Of a stretch of DNA of 64,000 bases, positions 20,483 through 34,279 are shown in pieces (the stretch's first letter is position 1; each line of letters begins with the position of its first letter). Location: positions 6,076,001-6,140,000 of the forward strand of contig NC_064675.1 of NCBI RefSeq assembly GCF_023278565.1, read 5' to 3'. The notes below the pieces were generated by a model. The model had not been told where the DNA came from, made no database searches, and was given only the letters and a program-made list of their open reading frames with translations. The stretch is from Colletotrichum lupini (taxonomy: Eukaryota > Ascomycota > Sordariomycetes > Glomerellales > Glomerellaceae). The position numbers were made by a program, and so were the translations under genes.

Positions 20483-23400
20483 ACCCGAGCCCGCGCAAAG
20501 TGGCGGCAAAGTCGATGACTGTAAAACCCATGCACCATGTCGATACCTGGCGTTGCAGCACGACAGATACGGAATTGGACCCCCCTCCCTCCTTACCCCC
20601 CCGGCTCTGCAGATCCCAGGGATTTCCTTGAACACAAGCCACAGCCAGCCAGACTGCCAGACTGACTGACTGTCCCAGCAGCGCCTCGCAGGACCATGGA
20701 CGGGATGATGGGACACCAAAGTTGACATCCATCAAACAAGCCATTATGCTTCCCGTCCATCTCTCACACGCTCTCCCCGTCTCTCCATATGTCTCAGTGC
20801 CTCCTGGTGGTGGTGCTGTTTCTCCAAACAAGAAGAAACAAGGAATCGATCAAGCCACCCTGCCACTCAAGAAGAAGCACAGCCGGCCAGCAACGAGAAG
20901 ACGGCAGAGAGGGCTGCCACTGCCAGGCAAACACCAGATGGCTCATAGCACATGGTGAAACTGTCACCGGCCCTCTCTCCACTTCCTCCCATTTCCCAAC
21001 GCTGCCACACACACACACACACAGCACTTACGAGCAAAAAGACTTGGGCCACTCTGAGCTCCGTACCGGTCGGGAGAGCCAAGCTCATTGGCGTGGTCCC
21101 CTTTTGGGATGCCCTGCAGGCGCTTGTCTGTGCTCATCCCCACCTCTCCATTCCTAAGCCAGGCGTACTAGGTCTATATGAGAGGTGCTGCTCTGGTATC
21201 CGTATGGATACACATTGCAGTACCCATGTGTTGTAGAGTGCGGGCTCCCAGGGTTTGTTCAATCTTCATCTCACCAAAATGAAGACAAAGATCTCTAGCC
21301 TCTTTGGCTGCCAACGAGAGCACGAAGCCAGCTTCTTGCCACCCTGAGTTTTCGCTGCCTGCTAGGTTATTTTGTTGGTATGGCGAACTCGGTGTCAGTA
21401 CCCTCTTCATGCAGAGTTGTGAGGACGCCTTCGATCCCCGTCCAAGGCCCAGACAACAAGGCATAGGTCGCGTAGCCGTACCGGTAGTCTATCTGTAGAG
21501 TAAGTCGCAGCCACGAGACCTGCAGTCGGCTGGTCTGTCAGTCTGTCCTTACCAGAGTCCAAAGGTCCGAAAGTCCTGCAGTAACGTCGACGGTCGACCA
21601 CCACCGCGCTCTGCTTAGCCCGCAACCCGCCCCAGACCCCTGTCAAGGTCAAAACTAACGAGCAGGGGTACTCCATGACCAACGCGGACCCGGGTTTGAC
21701 AAGCTGCCCTTTCTTTTGCACGGAGCAGATGCCAGGTCCCTTCGGATCAGGCAGAGTATCGAGCAGGTGGTCAGTCAGCGAACGATGTGTGGCCATCAGA
21801 CAACTCTGTTCGGAGACTGGGCGGCCTTATGAGTACCGTGTACGGAGTACCTATGGGCTCTGGGAATACCCATCATGTTTCTCAAAGTGCAATCCTTTGT
21901 CAGAAAAGCGGCCGGCGGCCAGCTATACATCGCGTTTCCCGAGTTTGATGGAGGCTGATCAAAAACACCCGGCCAAACTACCGGTGCCCCGTGGTTATCG
22001 TACGTCGGCACGCATGCCGATGTCGCGAATTTGGTGCAAAGGAGAGAGCCGCACTCAAGGCCTCTATCCGTACCGCAGTAGTGTTTACCGCTTATCTATC
22101 TTCTTCACGCCTTCTGGAAGGGCGTCGGGATCTGAAGAAAAAACAAGTGGCAGTCAATTCCTGTGCCTGACCCGGTATCCTCATCAGTCGCGAAGGCATG
22201 GAAGACACCTACATCGCACATCGCCCAACACAAGATGCGCTGACCTGACATCCGACCTTCACACCCCGTCTCTTCCAGTATACACATTCGATTATCAGCT
22301 GGCAACCGTTTGCAGTTTGCTGTCAAGTGGCTCTTTTTCGCCACGGGCTGGGCTGCCACCCGAATGAGCCAAAGAACGGCCTCCTCCAAGGCCCGGTGGT
22401 AATCTCAAGCCACCGTCTTTGCTGGGCAGAAAAAAAGAAACTGGCGACTGAGAGGGAGAAGAGAGACGGGCCCCAAATGAGACGAAGAGACACACCTCGC
22501 CCCAGTAGGTGCCGCCTACCGAGTTTGAAAGCCAATCATTGTCCGTTCTTTGGGTCGGTCCCTTTGACCAGGGGTTGGCCTTGTCGGGTAGTGGACACTC
22601 GTCCCAGCGACACGCATACGCCTCCGTCACCTTCCAGTGAGATCCTCAGGGGCACGAATGCTCTCTTCCTCGATGTCCCCTGCGCAGCACACGAGTGAAA
22701 AGCTCCATCTTGATAGAAGAAAGACTGGCAGATGTCTCTTGCTGTTCTTATCCTGGCGGTGCTTTGAATGTGGCATATTTGACACACGCAAGCGCCAGCT
22801 TCTTGTCGCGATGCTTGATGGAGGCTCATGGCATGGGATACCCACACACAATGAGATGGGGGAGCTGGCTCCGGGACTCGAGCATGGTCCGGACCCACCA
22901 CAAGGGGCGGGGGTCTGGCCCCCTTGCCCTTCCCGGGTCCTCGATTTGAGTGCGACGATCAGACATCTTCGACCGTATCAAAAGAGCTACCGTCTGTTGG
23001 ACACTGTTTCCTCTGTCTTTGACGCAGTTGCAACTTGCGAGCTGTCGCCATCTAAGCACGCAAGCAGAAATTCGCGGCTCTTTCGACCGCTGTCAAATGT
23101 AGTGCGCGATGCGTATGCTTGGCTGAATAAGGTGATGCGATGGCAAATGGCCACAATCGTCCCCGATGCCCATCGATCTCAGCCAAGGGTGTGTGTCGTC
23201 AGATACGGGTGGTGTCTTTGGTGACGCCATTCCCTTGCCAATCGAGCCTCTCTGCCCGGTATGACAAAGTCCAAACTCATACCGTCATGTCCTCCGATGG
23301 AGACCAGCAGCCCTCTTATGCTGGTCACAAAGGTCGATCGATGTAGAGTGATTGAGTGATTGCTTGTTTTTTTGTTTCTTTCTTGTTGATGAGTGTTTTT

Positions 23401-25071
23401 GATCGTCATATCAACAGGTTTCTGTGCGTAGCTAGCTCCCGCACTGGCAGTTCGAAACTTTGGGGGGGGGACCCGCAGATCATCCAAGGTAAGTGGGCTG
23501 TTGGCATCCCAAATCCTGCCCAGGCATACCGAGACGCTTCACATTACCCTCAAGGTCCCGAGTTAGAGCATCATTTTCACCTTGAAGAGAGAAAGGTCGG
23601 TAGCGGCGACAGAGGCAACAGATTGTGCTCGAATCTGTCGGCTGTATGACCCTCAACCGTGCCGTTCAAGCGGGAACGAGAGCGCAAACTCTAAGCCCAT
23701 ACCAAGTCTCTGCTTTCGTCCTTTTCAACGTGTATCTCATGTCAATGGCCCTGCCGCTAGCCGGAATACACATGCAAAGGTAGAGGAGAGCACGGTGGCA
23801 ATCCCATGACCCCGAGCGCATAAAAGCAACGGTGCCATCTAGATCACCAAGACCAGAGGGAGAAACAAGGTATTCTGGGATGGAGAGCGGAGGTGATTGA
23901 GTGAGTCGCTCTACGACAGGGATTCCCGCGTGGAAGCACAACAGCGAGCAGAAGGTTGGTAGGCACGTAGGTGGGTTGCTTGACATTATTCGCACTCGTT
24001 TCGTCTGCTTTTTTCTAGATGACCTTCCGTCGATGGAGGGAGAGATATCTTCTCACAGCCTTATGTTCATCGCAATGCAGGTGTCGTGGCCAACTCTTTG
24101 TGCTGCATACCCTGCCCTGGAGTGATTGGCAACATCAAGCCGGGCGGCGATCCCTGCGCAGCGTCCTGAAAAGAACACTCGACTGTGCGCCCTTCTCTCT
24201 TGCTCTTGAGAATCAGGCGTGCCAGGGTTTTTTCGAGCTGATGCGGCGTCGTACAGTCGGCTGCTAGCCTCGCTGCTTTCGCTGCGCGGTATGTGTGTAT
24301 TACTTCGTGTTCTTTGGCAGCTCTCACAGCAGTGCTGCCTCGTTTCTGCATATTCATGACCCTGTCTGCCTGTCAGCCACTTTGGCTGGGGAAGCGGGGT
24401 GTGTGGCCCGAGGCGTAAGGCTTGGAACCAGAAACAGACGATTGACCGCGCACAAGTTCCCTTGCCGACTTGATTCTTGTTCCTTATGAATCTGAAAGAA
24501 TTCTTTACCTGTGAGGAATGTATCTTCCGCCCAAGTTCTAGAAGAAGTGGTTGATGCGACAGGATTCAACTCATACTGTCGATAGTACTCCGTACTCTGT
24601 ACTGCCACTCGGAACCCTGGCGGTGATCGTTGCAGACACGGGCCAATAATAGGAAGCAACGATTCAACGTCTGCACGAACGTCGACAGGAAAAGTTCAGA
24701 ACAACGGTCAATCCTCCGAGCTGGACCGGGCGAGAAATATAGCTCTCGTATCTTCTCCAGACTGGACCAGCTGATGATGAGGTTTGTTCGACGACTGCCA
24801 TTATCGAAGCGTGGAATACGAAAGAGGAAAAAAAGAAATAGATCCAGCGCAGCTTTGGTACGCACACCAGCTGCCTCGAACCATTGGAGCTGTTTACCGG
24901 ATCAAGGATCTGGCTGATGGTGTTGCCAACCCCTGCTGGGCTGAGAAGACCCCGAAGATGCAGCGCCAATGAACGGGTGATGTGCTAGTGAGGCGATCGA
25001 CTTGACCGAGACTGGATTGTCAGCCACGCGCACGCCAGTACAAAGTAGCCTGCGCCTCTTCCATCTGGCGG

Positions 25072-25085
25072 CCCCCCCCCCCCCC
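25072..25085. repeat. C14 homopolymer
   Basis: Uninterrupted run of C. Other long C runs lie near 25448-25478 (interrupted) and 28427-28439. Confidence 0.9.
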
Positions 25086-27938
25086 GGGGAGTGTCACTAG
25101 TTCGAGCACCCACGCCATCAGATAGTAGTGCGAGTGGCCACTTGGTGAAGGCGTTGACCGGCTGGCGACATGGGGAGCCAGGAGGACAATCTGCCCTTCT
25201 GCCACGACTCTTGGCCATACATATATTGAATGGCATGCGTGGTGGCGATGGCTCATGATTATATGATGACAGAGCGGTGGTCTTTCAGAGCTGCCGGGGG
25301 TTTCTAGTGGCCATCGAAGAAGCGGTAAGTAGGAAGACTTTCTTCAGGCTCATCAAATCGAAAAGCAACAAGGGCGAGGCGAGAAGTCGGTGCGAAAGCA
25401 GAAAGACATGTTGAACAAAGATTGGCCCGACGGATCCAGGTCAAGCCCTCCCCCCCCCTTTTGAGCACCCCCCCCGTCTGTTGTATGCTGGGCCGTCCAC
25501 ACTTGAAACGGATGTGCTATTTTGGCGGCCAAGGTACGCGGCGGGCAGTGGGGCACCTGGCATAATCTGATGAAGCCTTCTCTGGATTTGTCTGTGTCTG
25601 TGTCTGCATCTGCTACGCGGTGCCTGAAGGCTGTCTGTCTGTGTCTCCGTCTGTCTATCCTTCTCGGTTCTTGCAGCATCTGTCAATCGGTGCAGTGCGT
25701 TTTGGGCGTGCAGCGCCGCCAGCTGGTACAAGGTGCGGCACGTCTGCGACACGTCTAGGCCGGGTGCTGCTGCAGAGATATTGGAAAAGAAGCAGTGTGG
25801 CATGGTCCAGGTGAGAGGGACGGGGATGGTCTGGAGTCGAGGGGCCGCAAAAGGAGCCAAGCGCAGCGGAAGACGCTTTGCTTTTCTGACATGGCCAGAC
25901 GATTGTTTGGCAGAAGAAGAGCCCCACTTCCGGGAGCTGGTCCGTTGACTGTCCTTCACCTTCCCGCCCCGCAGCTGTGATACTGACAACTCGCCCGCTG
26001 CGACGGTGGAGGAGATGAGCTTTGTGGCCGACACTTGATGAGATAGAGTCTTTTGATACTGTGCATTGGTGAGGAGGGGAGCCTTCTGGCAGTCCTGATA
26101 GCAAGAGTGTTCGGGTTGTTAGCCACCTGCATCCATGCAGTTGAAGCCAGGAGGCCGTGATTGCGGTAAGGTGACGAGTTGGAACCTGTTTCTTAGTCAG
26201 GGACGGGAGGCCATAGGCCAGAATCGGATCCGGAAGAAAGAAAGATGATTGCAATAGTGGTGGTGGTTGAGTCGAGGACTGAGCTCCCGTCTAAAGCCAT
26301 AAGTATGTGCAACTTGACGCGGCTGGAACGAGACGAGTCTGGGGACGTAACCTTATTGCGCGTGGTCCAGCCAGTCACAGTCTTTTTTTCCTACTCAACG
26401 GTCTGACAACCGGAGGCTCGAATGTAGAGAAGGATGGGAATTTTTTCTCTTCCTTTCTCTGCGGCAAAAACGGCCGAGAAACGAGGTAGCATGGTTAAGT
26501 AGAGAGACTGCTTGGTTTGTTCTCGTGATCATGTTGGTCTGATGGGGGCAAGAAAAGCCAAAGGTTGAGGATATCTGCCCGAGTCTGGTATCGCGACTGG
26601 TTTCTTGGCATCCGAGGAGCAAAAAAGGAAGAGAGAAAGGAGAGCAAAGAAGCAAAAATCACCCCTCAAACACATAAAAGAGAGACAACCTTAGCCGTTG
26701 GTCGCGCGAGACAGAGGGGGGAAGCGTGCTCTGCGTAACCATGACTTGTCGCCGTTGCTCGCGTCGCCCGTTTACTGCCCACATATCGCAGCACTAGAAT
26801 GATGTAATCAGAATTGGAAGGCGGCGAGGACGAGAGCAAAGGCAGGCACGCAAGAGTCAGGAGTTGGCAGGCACGATTCGACGAAAGGCGAGTTGGGTTG
26901 GGCGGACACACACACCTTCACACTTCCTCTCTCAGCATCCATTCAGAAGCAACGGGACGCCAAGTATCAGTCACCGGTAAGGTTAGGCAAGTACCGAATG
27001 GGATCCAGACACATCGTGATTGGGCCTGACCGAGAGTCTCTACACACACACAGTAGAGAGAAGGACGGGAGAGTGAAGGGGGGAGGGGGGCGTGATTGGA
27101 AGTACCCAAGTATCCAGGTACCTTCACAATGAGAGGGGGTAGGGTGTGGGTAACGAATGAAATGGAAGGGAAAGAGGGAGTGGAGTGGAGGGGGGAACTT
27201 TCCCTTGGGGCCTTTCCTGCCTCTGGTCTGGGTTGGGATTTTTCCCCCTCTTAGCTGGAGATCCTCTGCAACGACCAGCTGCCACTCCCCGTCTGAGAGG
27301 CAGGCACCTCACCTCACAGCAAAGCGAGGCAAAGGTACCTGGGACACCAAAAGGTACATATGGATCCTCTTAGGGGCGATGATGCGCAGATGGGTGGGCA
27401 AGCAAACTGCACTACACTGTACCACATATAGGCACCATACTCACCAAATTCTCATCATCGTGTCCTGTTTTTTTTTTCCTTTTTTCAACGGTTGGAGGAT
27501 ATACCCAATCCAGAGAGTAATCAATTAAACAGAAAGCCGTCTATAGATCTCGTCCAAAGTATCTGGAAATGATTCTTGGCAGAAATGAAATTGACAATGC
27601 CCACGGACAAAAGTCTCTCTCTTTTATTCTCCCTCACAATTAAGGTAGCCTCACCATGATTTTCTCCACGACGGGGCCAAAAAGTCAACCTTAGAAAGCG
27701 GGTAGATTACAACTGGCAGAAAAAAAAGAGAAAAGCCCCAGCACAAAGGAGAAGAAGAAGAAGAAGATTCGCAGATCTCTCTCGTCCGTTTGATGTCTCG
27801 ACTCTCCCAAAGTCCAGGGCCCCAAACCTGCCAACCAACACCTTGTTTCTTTTTAGGTTGGAGCCGGTTTGGAAGAACCTAATTAATTCCACCTCAGGTC
27901 CCTGACTTGATGTCCACGGGCAGCCTTTACACTTTCCT

Positions 27939-27953
27939 CCCCCCCCCCCCCCC
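27939..27953. repeat. C15 homopolymer
   Basis: Uninterrupted run of C, flanked by CTTTCCT and GGTTACC. Confidence 0.9.
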
Positions 27954-30900
27954 GGTTACCTACATTACCTTATCCCATATCTACCTTACGGTCGGTGTAT
28001 TTCGTACGGGGATGCGGATCCCTCCACTTGCTTCAGAGCCTCTCTGTACGAAGTATGACTCTTGACTCTTGCATCTCTCTCTGATCCAACCAACACCCGA
28101 CGGGACTGACTGCTCGTTAGTCATCCACCATCACCAAGACCACCAAACCGCCAGCAGTCAATCACCTTATATCTCTGCGACGTTTCTCCGAGGCTCATAC
28201 TGCTCAACTGATGCAGTGTGATGAGATGGGCAATCTCTCATACTTTTTTGTGTGACACTTTTGCTTGTGCTCATCTCGCCGCATTGAGAGAGAGTGAAGC
28301 ACCTTATTTTGGCACAAGGTTTCGTAGTAAAAGCGTCGTCGCGCGCGCAAGGCCCCAATCTAATGGCCGTCCCCCCCGTTCAGATGATTGCCCCCAGCCG
28401 TTGCCTTTGAAGGGTCCCTTTACTTCCCCCCCCCCCCCCTTCCAAACACCCAAACGCTGACCCTGTGTGTTCACTCGGGTCTGCCTGCTCTGAGGTGAGT
28501 GTTGTTGTCGATTTTCGTTTCTTTGGGGGCAGGCACTCTCAGATGCAGTATGTGGTGAGTAAGGTGCACGGCCTGCGCCAACCGCAGAGTGCCCGCGGAT
28601 GGAGGAGGAATGAAGGGTACGGAGTGCGGACCGTCGTCGAGGAAACCTGACATGAACCATGATGGTCTCCCAGGGCCCGGCCGGATCCCCGATCGATCAT
28701 GGTGGGCAAGTTTAGTCGCAAAATATGAATGAGAGAGGGAGAGAGAGAGGAAGATGAAGAGGGGATGCATCTGGCTGGCCTTGATGCAGTGAGTAGCGTG
28801 TGAGTGCGACTCGAGACATGATAAGGCGGATGATCTTTGCTACACCCCGAGATCAACTTACTCGGTGAACGATCCGTAGTGTAGGGCAATAGGGCCAACT
28901 GCGAGTCTGCGACATGCAAACATCCTGGTGTCTGATCATGCCTTGCCCGCCGGCACACTTCTCAACACCTGCTGCAGGTAAACAGTAAACTTACGAGACC
29001 AGATTGGGACCGTGATACCCAGGCCTCGATGCTGTGGCCCCGAACAAAGCCCATCTGGACCCCGGTTCGGAGCCGCGGGAGACATGTCGTCCGGGGTTGG
29101 TTGGCGATGGCTGGACGGAGCATCGTCCGTAGACTTGAGAATAAACATGTTAGGCTGACGGGTTCCCGTTGAGGCTGGAGACGCGGCGTCGCAAACCCGG
29201 GTGGCGCCAATCTACCTACTTCACTTTGTCAGTCACGAACTGGTCAGTTGGGATGTCCCTATCGCGTCTCTGTACGAATACAATGATTCGTACTGTGGTA
29301 TATTCTCGATGCCAGACGGCAGTCTGCAGAGGTGGACAATGTGGCAGTGGTGGGTGGGCACTAAGGATACGTACTACGTAGCTTGGCTGGAAATCTGGGA
29401 CTCGCAGGGTGCTCGTGGCCCCGTGCATCCGTGCCTCCGCGCCCTTGTTATTTTCTCCTCCCGGCACGCATGTACTTCGTCCCGTTTCGCTGCAACGCTT
29501 TCCTCATATTGAGATGGATCGATGTGGATGAGCCTAATACCAACGTCCATTCCTTGGTCCTGGTCCTGGTCCTGGTCTTGCGGCTTACCCGTCGTCTTGG
29601 GCCTCCCCGTTGAAAGTTCCAACGTTCAACGCATCTCCAACTCGCACACTGCCTTTTTTTTTTGTCGCCTCTGATAGAAGCCAGATGACACTTTTGAAAA
29701 AAAAACAAGTACGGGATTGCCAGCAGATACACCGCCAGGTCACGTCTCCATACCACCGCGGTCACTTGGCACAAGCTCAGGTACCTCCTCCCACCTTGTG
29801 AGAAGCAGGCCGTCACGGCTTGATCATTTCAGGTCTAGCGCCCATGTGTGCAATCGAACTAGACAAGGATCACCCTGGAGTACTTCGTGCAGCGTGTTGG
29901 GGGGGAAAAGCAGCAACTTGAGCCACGAGCCGTGAGCCTCGAGCTTTTTTTCGAGCCTTTTCTCTCTGTCTCCCTCTCTGTCTCTCTCTCTTTCCTCTCT
30001 CAGTCTGTGTGGTTTGCGTTCCGGTTCTTTGAGAGGGTCCCGTTCCGTCTCTGCTAGGTGGGCGTGCCCTTCCTGACCACAATGAGACGCTACACACACC
30101 GCGAATCAATTTTTGCATGGCTTTCCCCCTGCTACAGACGCCATGTGAGGTTCTCTAGTGCGCAAAGTACCGGCTTGCGGTCAAGATTCTTCCTCGCCAA
30201 TGACCTCTGGTCTGTACTGCGTAGTCTGTAGTCTGTACAGTACGGATATGCAAAGCATCAATGCAAGGGCAAATATCCCCTGCTACGTTGTTGTGTTTGC
30301 AGCTCCTTCTTCTCAGTAGGCACCTCGGCTTTGTCTCCCATCAGGTGTACCTGACAGGAGCAGGGACACCAGTGTGACGGGGACAAGAAGAATAAAGCAA
30401 CGAAGCGCCGAAACGTGAATTGGGGGATGCGTGGGCGGGAAGGACTCGGACTTGAGGACCATGTTGCTGGGTCGTGAGGATCTGTGGGAGAGACAAGACG
30501 ACGGGCGAATAGGAATGACAAGAGTGTGACGGCAGAATGGTTCAACTGGTAATCGGAAGTAGGAAAAGGAACAGGAATGAAAACTTACTTGCCCACCTGG
30601 GAAGCAAGACGAGAGGGAAGGGGATAAGAAGAAATGAGGCAAAGACAAACGAGGCTCGGTCTAGGAAAAAGGTTGACGGTTGGCCTGCATCTATTCCAAC
30701 ACTATTACGGGGCAGGCCGCCTATGTATCCGTTCGCACTTTGTTAGGGTGGGAGGAACTCGTCAATGGGCCAATGTCTTGCCATGGCTGGACTCGGGAGA
30801 GACATTGGATTGTATCGACGGACCGAGTGTTGATTCTGCCAGGCTTCAAGAATGCGCGGCGTAACCATTGGAAGCTGCAGAAAGTCGACGACCACCTCAG

Positions 30901-32802
30901 AGAACCCGGCGCAGAAATGAGATGGAATGTAGAAAGGGTCTGTTGGTACTAGGTAACTAGGAATGGCCCAGCTACTAACTGGTTCTTCGTACGAAGACCG
31001 AGATGAAGAATTGGGGACGTCGAAATTCCTCTACATTCCTTTGCCTCTCGCATCGCGGATTGCCCGGGGCAGGTCCCTGGTAACTGGGAACAGACGAGGT
31101 GCCGTGGATGGTGGCGTAGCCTTGCCGGTCCTTACCGGCTTGCCTTGCCCTGCTCACCGGGTGATGTAGGTAAATCACTGGCGAGCGAGACGCGTGACTG
31201 GGGGGTTTTTGAGAGATGGCCATGGCCATGGGATTTGCTCCTCCACGATCTGCTGGAGAGAGCTCATGGTGATCGTCGCATCGCAATGTGGCATAACAGT
31301 CTGGTGAATTGATGGTGGGTATCCGGTACGTGGCTCATCCAGGCTGAGCATCTGGAGGGAGATGAACAGCAGTACTCTGTCCTCGGTACTCTATCCGTAT
31401 ATTCGTGAGTAATCATGACCGCCCCCGAAGCTGGAAACCTTTTGGAATGGCCTCGGAGGGGGGCAGACAGAAGAAGACGGCCAAGGCAAGACCAAGGCAG
31501 GGTACATCAGACATACGGGGTCCGGTATCGAGGTTGGCTCTGACCCTGGCCCCCGGCACTGACCCCTTCGGTCTGTCTGTACTTTGTACCGTCGTCGGTT
31601 GGCATGGAGTGAAAGAAGCTCTCCAAAGGTTAGATGAAGCAGATGAGGCGAGGACACCACCACACTCGCACCATGTCGTTCGTCAACGTCGTTCGTTCCC
31701 GGAGCGTTATTCTGATGCGCCTTGGATAGGCGTCAAGGTATGTCTCCGTACCACATACGCCTAAGGTGTTTAGGTGTACATGGTAGATATCGGTTCTGGC
31801 TGGATGTCAAAGGCTTACCCGGACGGCCTGGGCTCGAGGTACGAAGTACACACAGAGTCTAGAGTTGGCTACCAGGTTGTGTCGTGTTAGCACCCATGAT
31901 ACACATACAGTCAAGAGTATCGCGGACCATTGTTGACCGCTTCCTACACCGCTGCGCTGATAGACTGATACATGTTAACAAATGCTGGGTCTCTTTTTTT
32001 TCCGCATCAGTCTCAACCACTGGAGATGTCGCTGCGAGGATATAGGACTTCAAACCAGGTTCAGGCGATGTGCAATAGGAACTCGGAGAATGAGTAAGAA
32101 ATGGTACGGATAGAGTGGCAGAGAGGGCTGCTTGCTGGTGGCATTACACAGTATGGGCAACGGGGAGTGAGAGATGGAGGCAGACGGAGAATGTGCGTCG
32201 TGTGTCCAAGGTATCTTGACCGCACCCCCCTGTCACTAATACCACATCAGCCCCCCTCCCCTCTCACAATCCACGTCCCAGTCCCTGCCCTGCCTGTCTG
32301 GTCTGGTTTTCCCCTCTCAGAGTGCCAGAGTGCAAAAGAGTATTAGATTCTGCGAATATGTGAGGTAGATGAGGTACAGACTAAGGTATTCTTTCCTAAA
32401 GCCCGAGGGCGGGAAGCCAGGAACCACATGAGAAATGAAATAAAGTATTGGATAGGTAGAATAAAATAAAAAATCACCAACTGCGCAAAGGAAAGAAAAG
32501 GAAAGGAAGGAAGAGGGTCCCCCATTTTCGCCAGGTGCCCACTTTAGCCCGCCTGGCTTCCCTTCCCTTCCCTTCCTTCCTTCCTTCCCCCCTACCTCTG
32601 TACGGATGGATACCTACGCAGTACATACTATGTAGAAAGGTACTCCGTACCTTGCCCGTCTTTCCTCGTCCATGTTTATCCCCCCTCCCCAGTCTTCCAA
32701 TGCCAGTCTCCATTGCACCTCACAGTCCAGTCCATATTCTGATGCCAATGCAGTCGGTGTTGGCGAGCAGGCGCGCGCTGGTTGGCAGGTCGTGATGGAC
32801 CG

Positions 32803-32823
32803 CAAAAAAAAAAAAAAAAAAAA
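32803..32823. repeat. A21 homopolymer
   Basis: Uninterrupted run of A between GGACCGC and GATGGGC. No retroelement features were seen beside it. Confidence 0.9.
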
Positions 32824-34246
32824 GATGGGCTGCGGCGGCTGCCCTGTCTTTTGCATGCCGGTATTGCTGTGCAGCGCTTGCCCTGGTGCGAAGTGTGAAG
32901 TGTGTACCTTTTCGTCCCAAGGTACCTTTCCTACCTTACTGCCCAAGGGTACGGGCTCGCTGCCCACCCGGCCCTCACCTCAAGTTCAACTTACACCGAA
33001 TGCCCGGCCCTCATGACCAAGACCATTCTCTCTCTTGCCGGGACGAACGGCCGCAACCTTGTTCAAGTATTCAAAGCACAGATACGGATAGAGACTTATA
33101 CGGAATCAACATCTGGCCTACTTTTATCAATTGAAAAGTGGGAAGAGAACACCAGAATTACGTCCAGTAGAAACTCCCGTCTCTCCCTCGCCAACTTCAG
33201 GTACCTGAGGTGGTGACGAACCCTTGCACGTGAAGTGAGGCAAGGTACCTGGTGCACCTTCCTAAGCTCACCGGTACCTGGCTGTTGCGGCTTGCCTGCC
33301 TCTTGTTGCTCCTGCTGCGCTGCCCTGCTCTTTCCCACAGCTACCTCCCACCCCCCACTTCCAGATTAGCACCACACCCCCTCCTTTACAGGCTCTCGTC
33401 CAATCATCTCTCACCAATCCGCGCTGTCGTCCACTCATCGTCGCACGCCCTCCCCTCTCCACCTGCGCATCTCGCCGCCCTGCAGGCCCCATCCAAGCCC
33501 ATCCTCTCTTCTCTCTGTCTGGTCTCCCACCACCACCCACGTACTCACGCTCATGGTGCCAGGCACCTCGTCTCCAGTCACTCTCACAGTCTCACTCACA
33601 TCCACCACCACCACCACCACCAGACCTGCTTCTTCACTGCGAGCGCCCTCTTCCTCTCTCTCTTCGCCCTACCTTACCTACTACCATTCTATTCGTACGA
33701 ATACACACCTACTTACCTGCTCCGACCTCCGACCTCATCCTCGTCCACCTTGCTACGGATACGTCCTCCCTCCCTCCCTTTCTTTCTCTACACACGACTA
33801 GGTATTCTGTCACCACCTCTCCTCCTCTTCCTCCGGGCCCTCCTTCTCAGCAGTCAGTCGCCTGGTCGCCCCTCTTCTTTGGGAGAATGGTTGGAATCCC
33901 CTCCTCTTCTTCTCTCTTCTCACCTTGCTCATCTGATTCACTCCAGAAAAAGGTGAACGAGCGTTTATTCGCGATATAGGGCGATTACGACGACAGCTTC
34001 CCACCTCCATCTCCTCGTCCAGTTGTCGTTTCAGCCACCCTAGTCGACCGTCGACCACAGGCAAAAATAGGCTCCACGCTTAAAAGGGCGCCAATCCTGA
34101 GCCCACCAGAACCTAAATCAACTGGCACTGAGCGAGCAAAGCCCATCTCCAGGAGGCTCCACCACGCCCAACGATCCCGTCCTCTGCCGTAACCCATTGC
34201 TCACTGCACTCACCACACGCACCACGCACGCACGCACGCACACACC

Positions 34247-34279
34247 TCTTCTCTCTCTCTCTCTCTCTCTCTATCTCTC
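34247..34279. repeat. (CT)n tract in the Med15 upstream region
   Basis: A nearly pure CT dinucleotide tract ending CTATCTCTCGCAG. The pyrimidine tract plus CAG would also make a good 3' splice site, so it may mark a leader intron of the gene starting at 35198. Pyrimidine-rich tracts are also common in fungal core promoters. Confidence 0.6.

Noticed and set aside
21675..22367. 230-codon + frame in the gene-poor spacer
   Set aside because: Residue composition looks random (high Ser, Arg, Pro, Cys), with no motif and no supporting splice sites.
33252..33956. 234-codon + frame, Ser/Pro/His/Leu-rich
   Set aside because: Pyrimidine-rich upstream sequence of Med15 read as protein; no domain and biased toward CT-rich codons.
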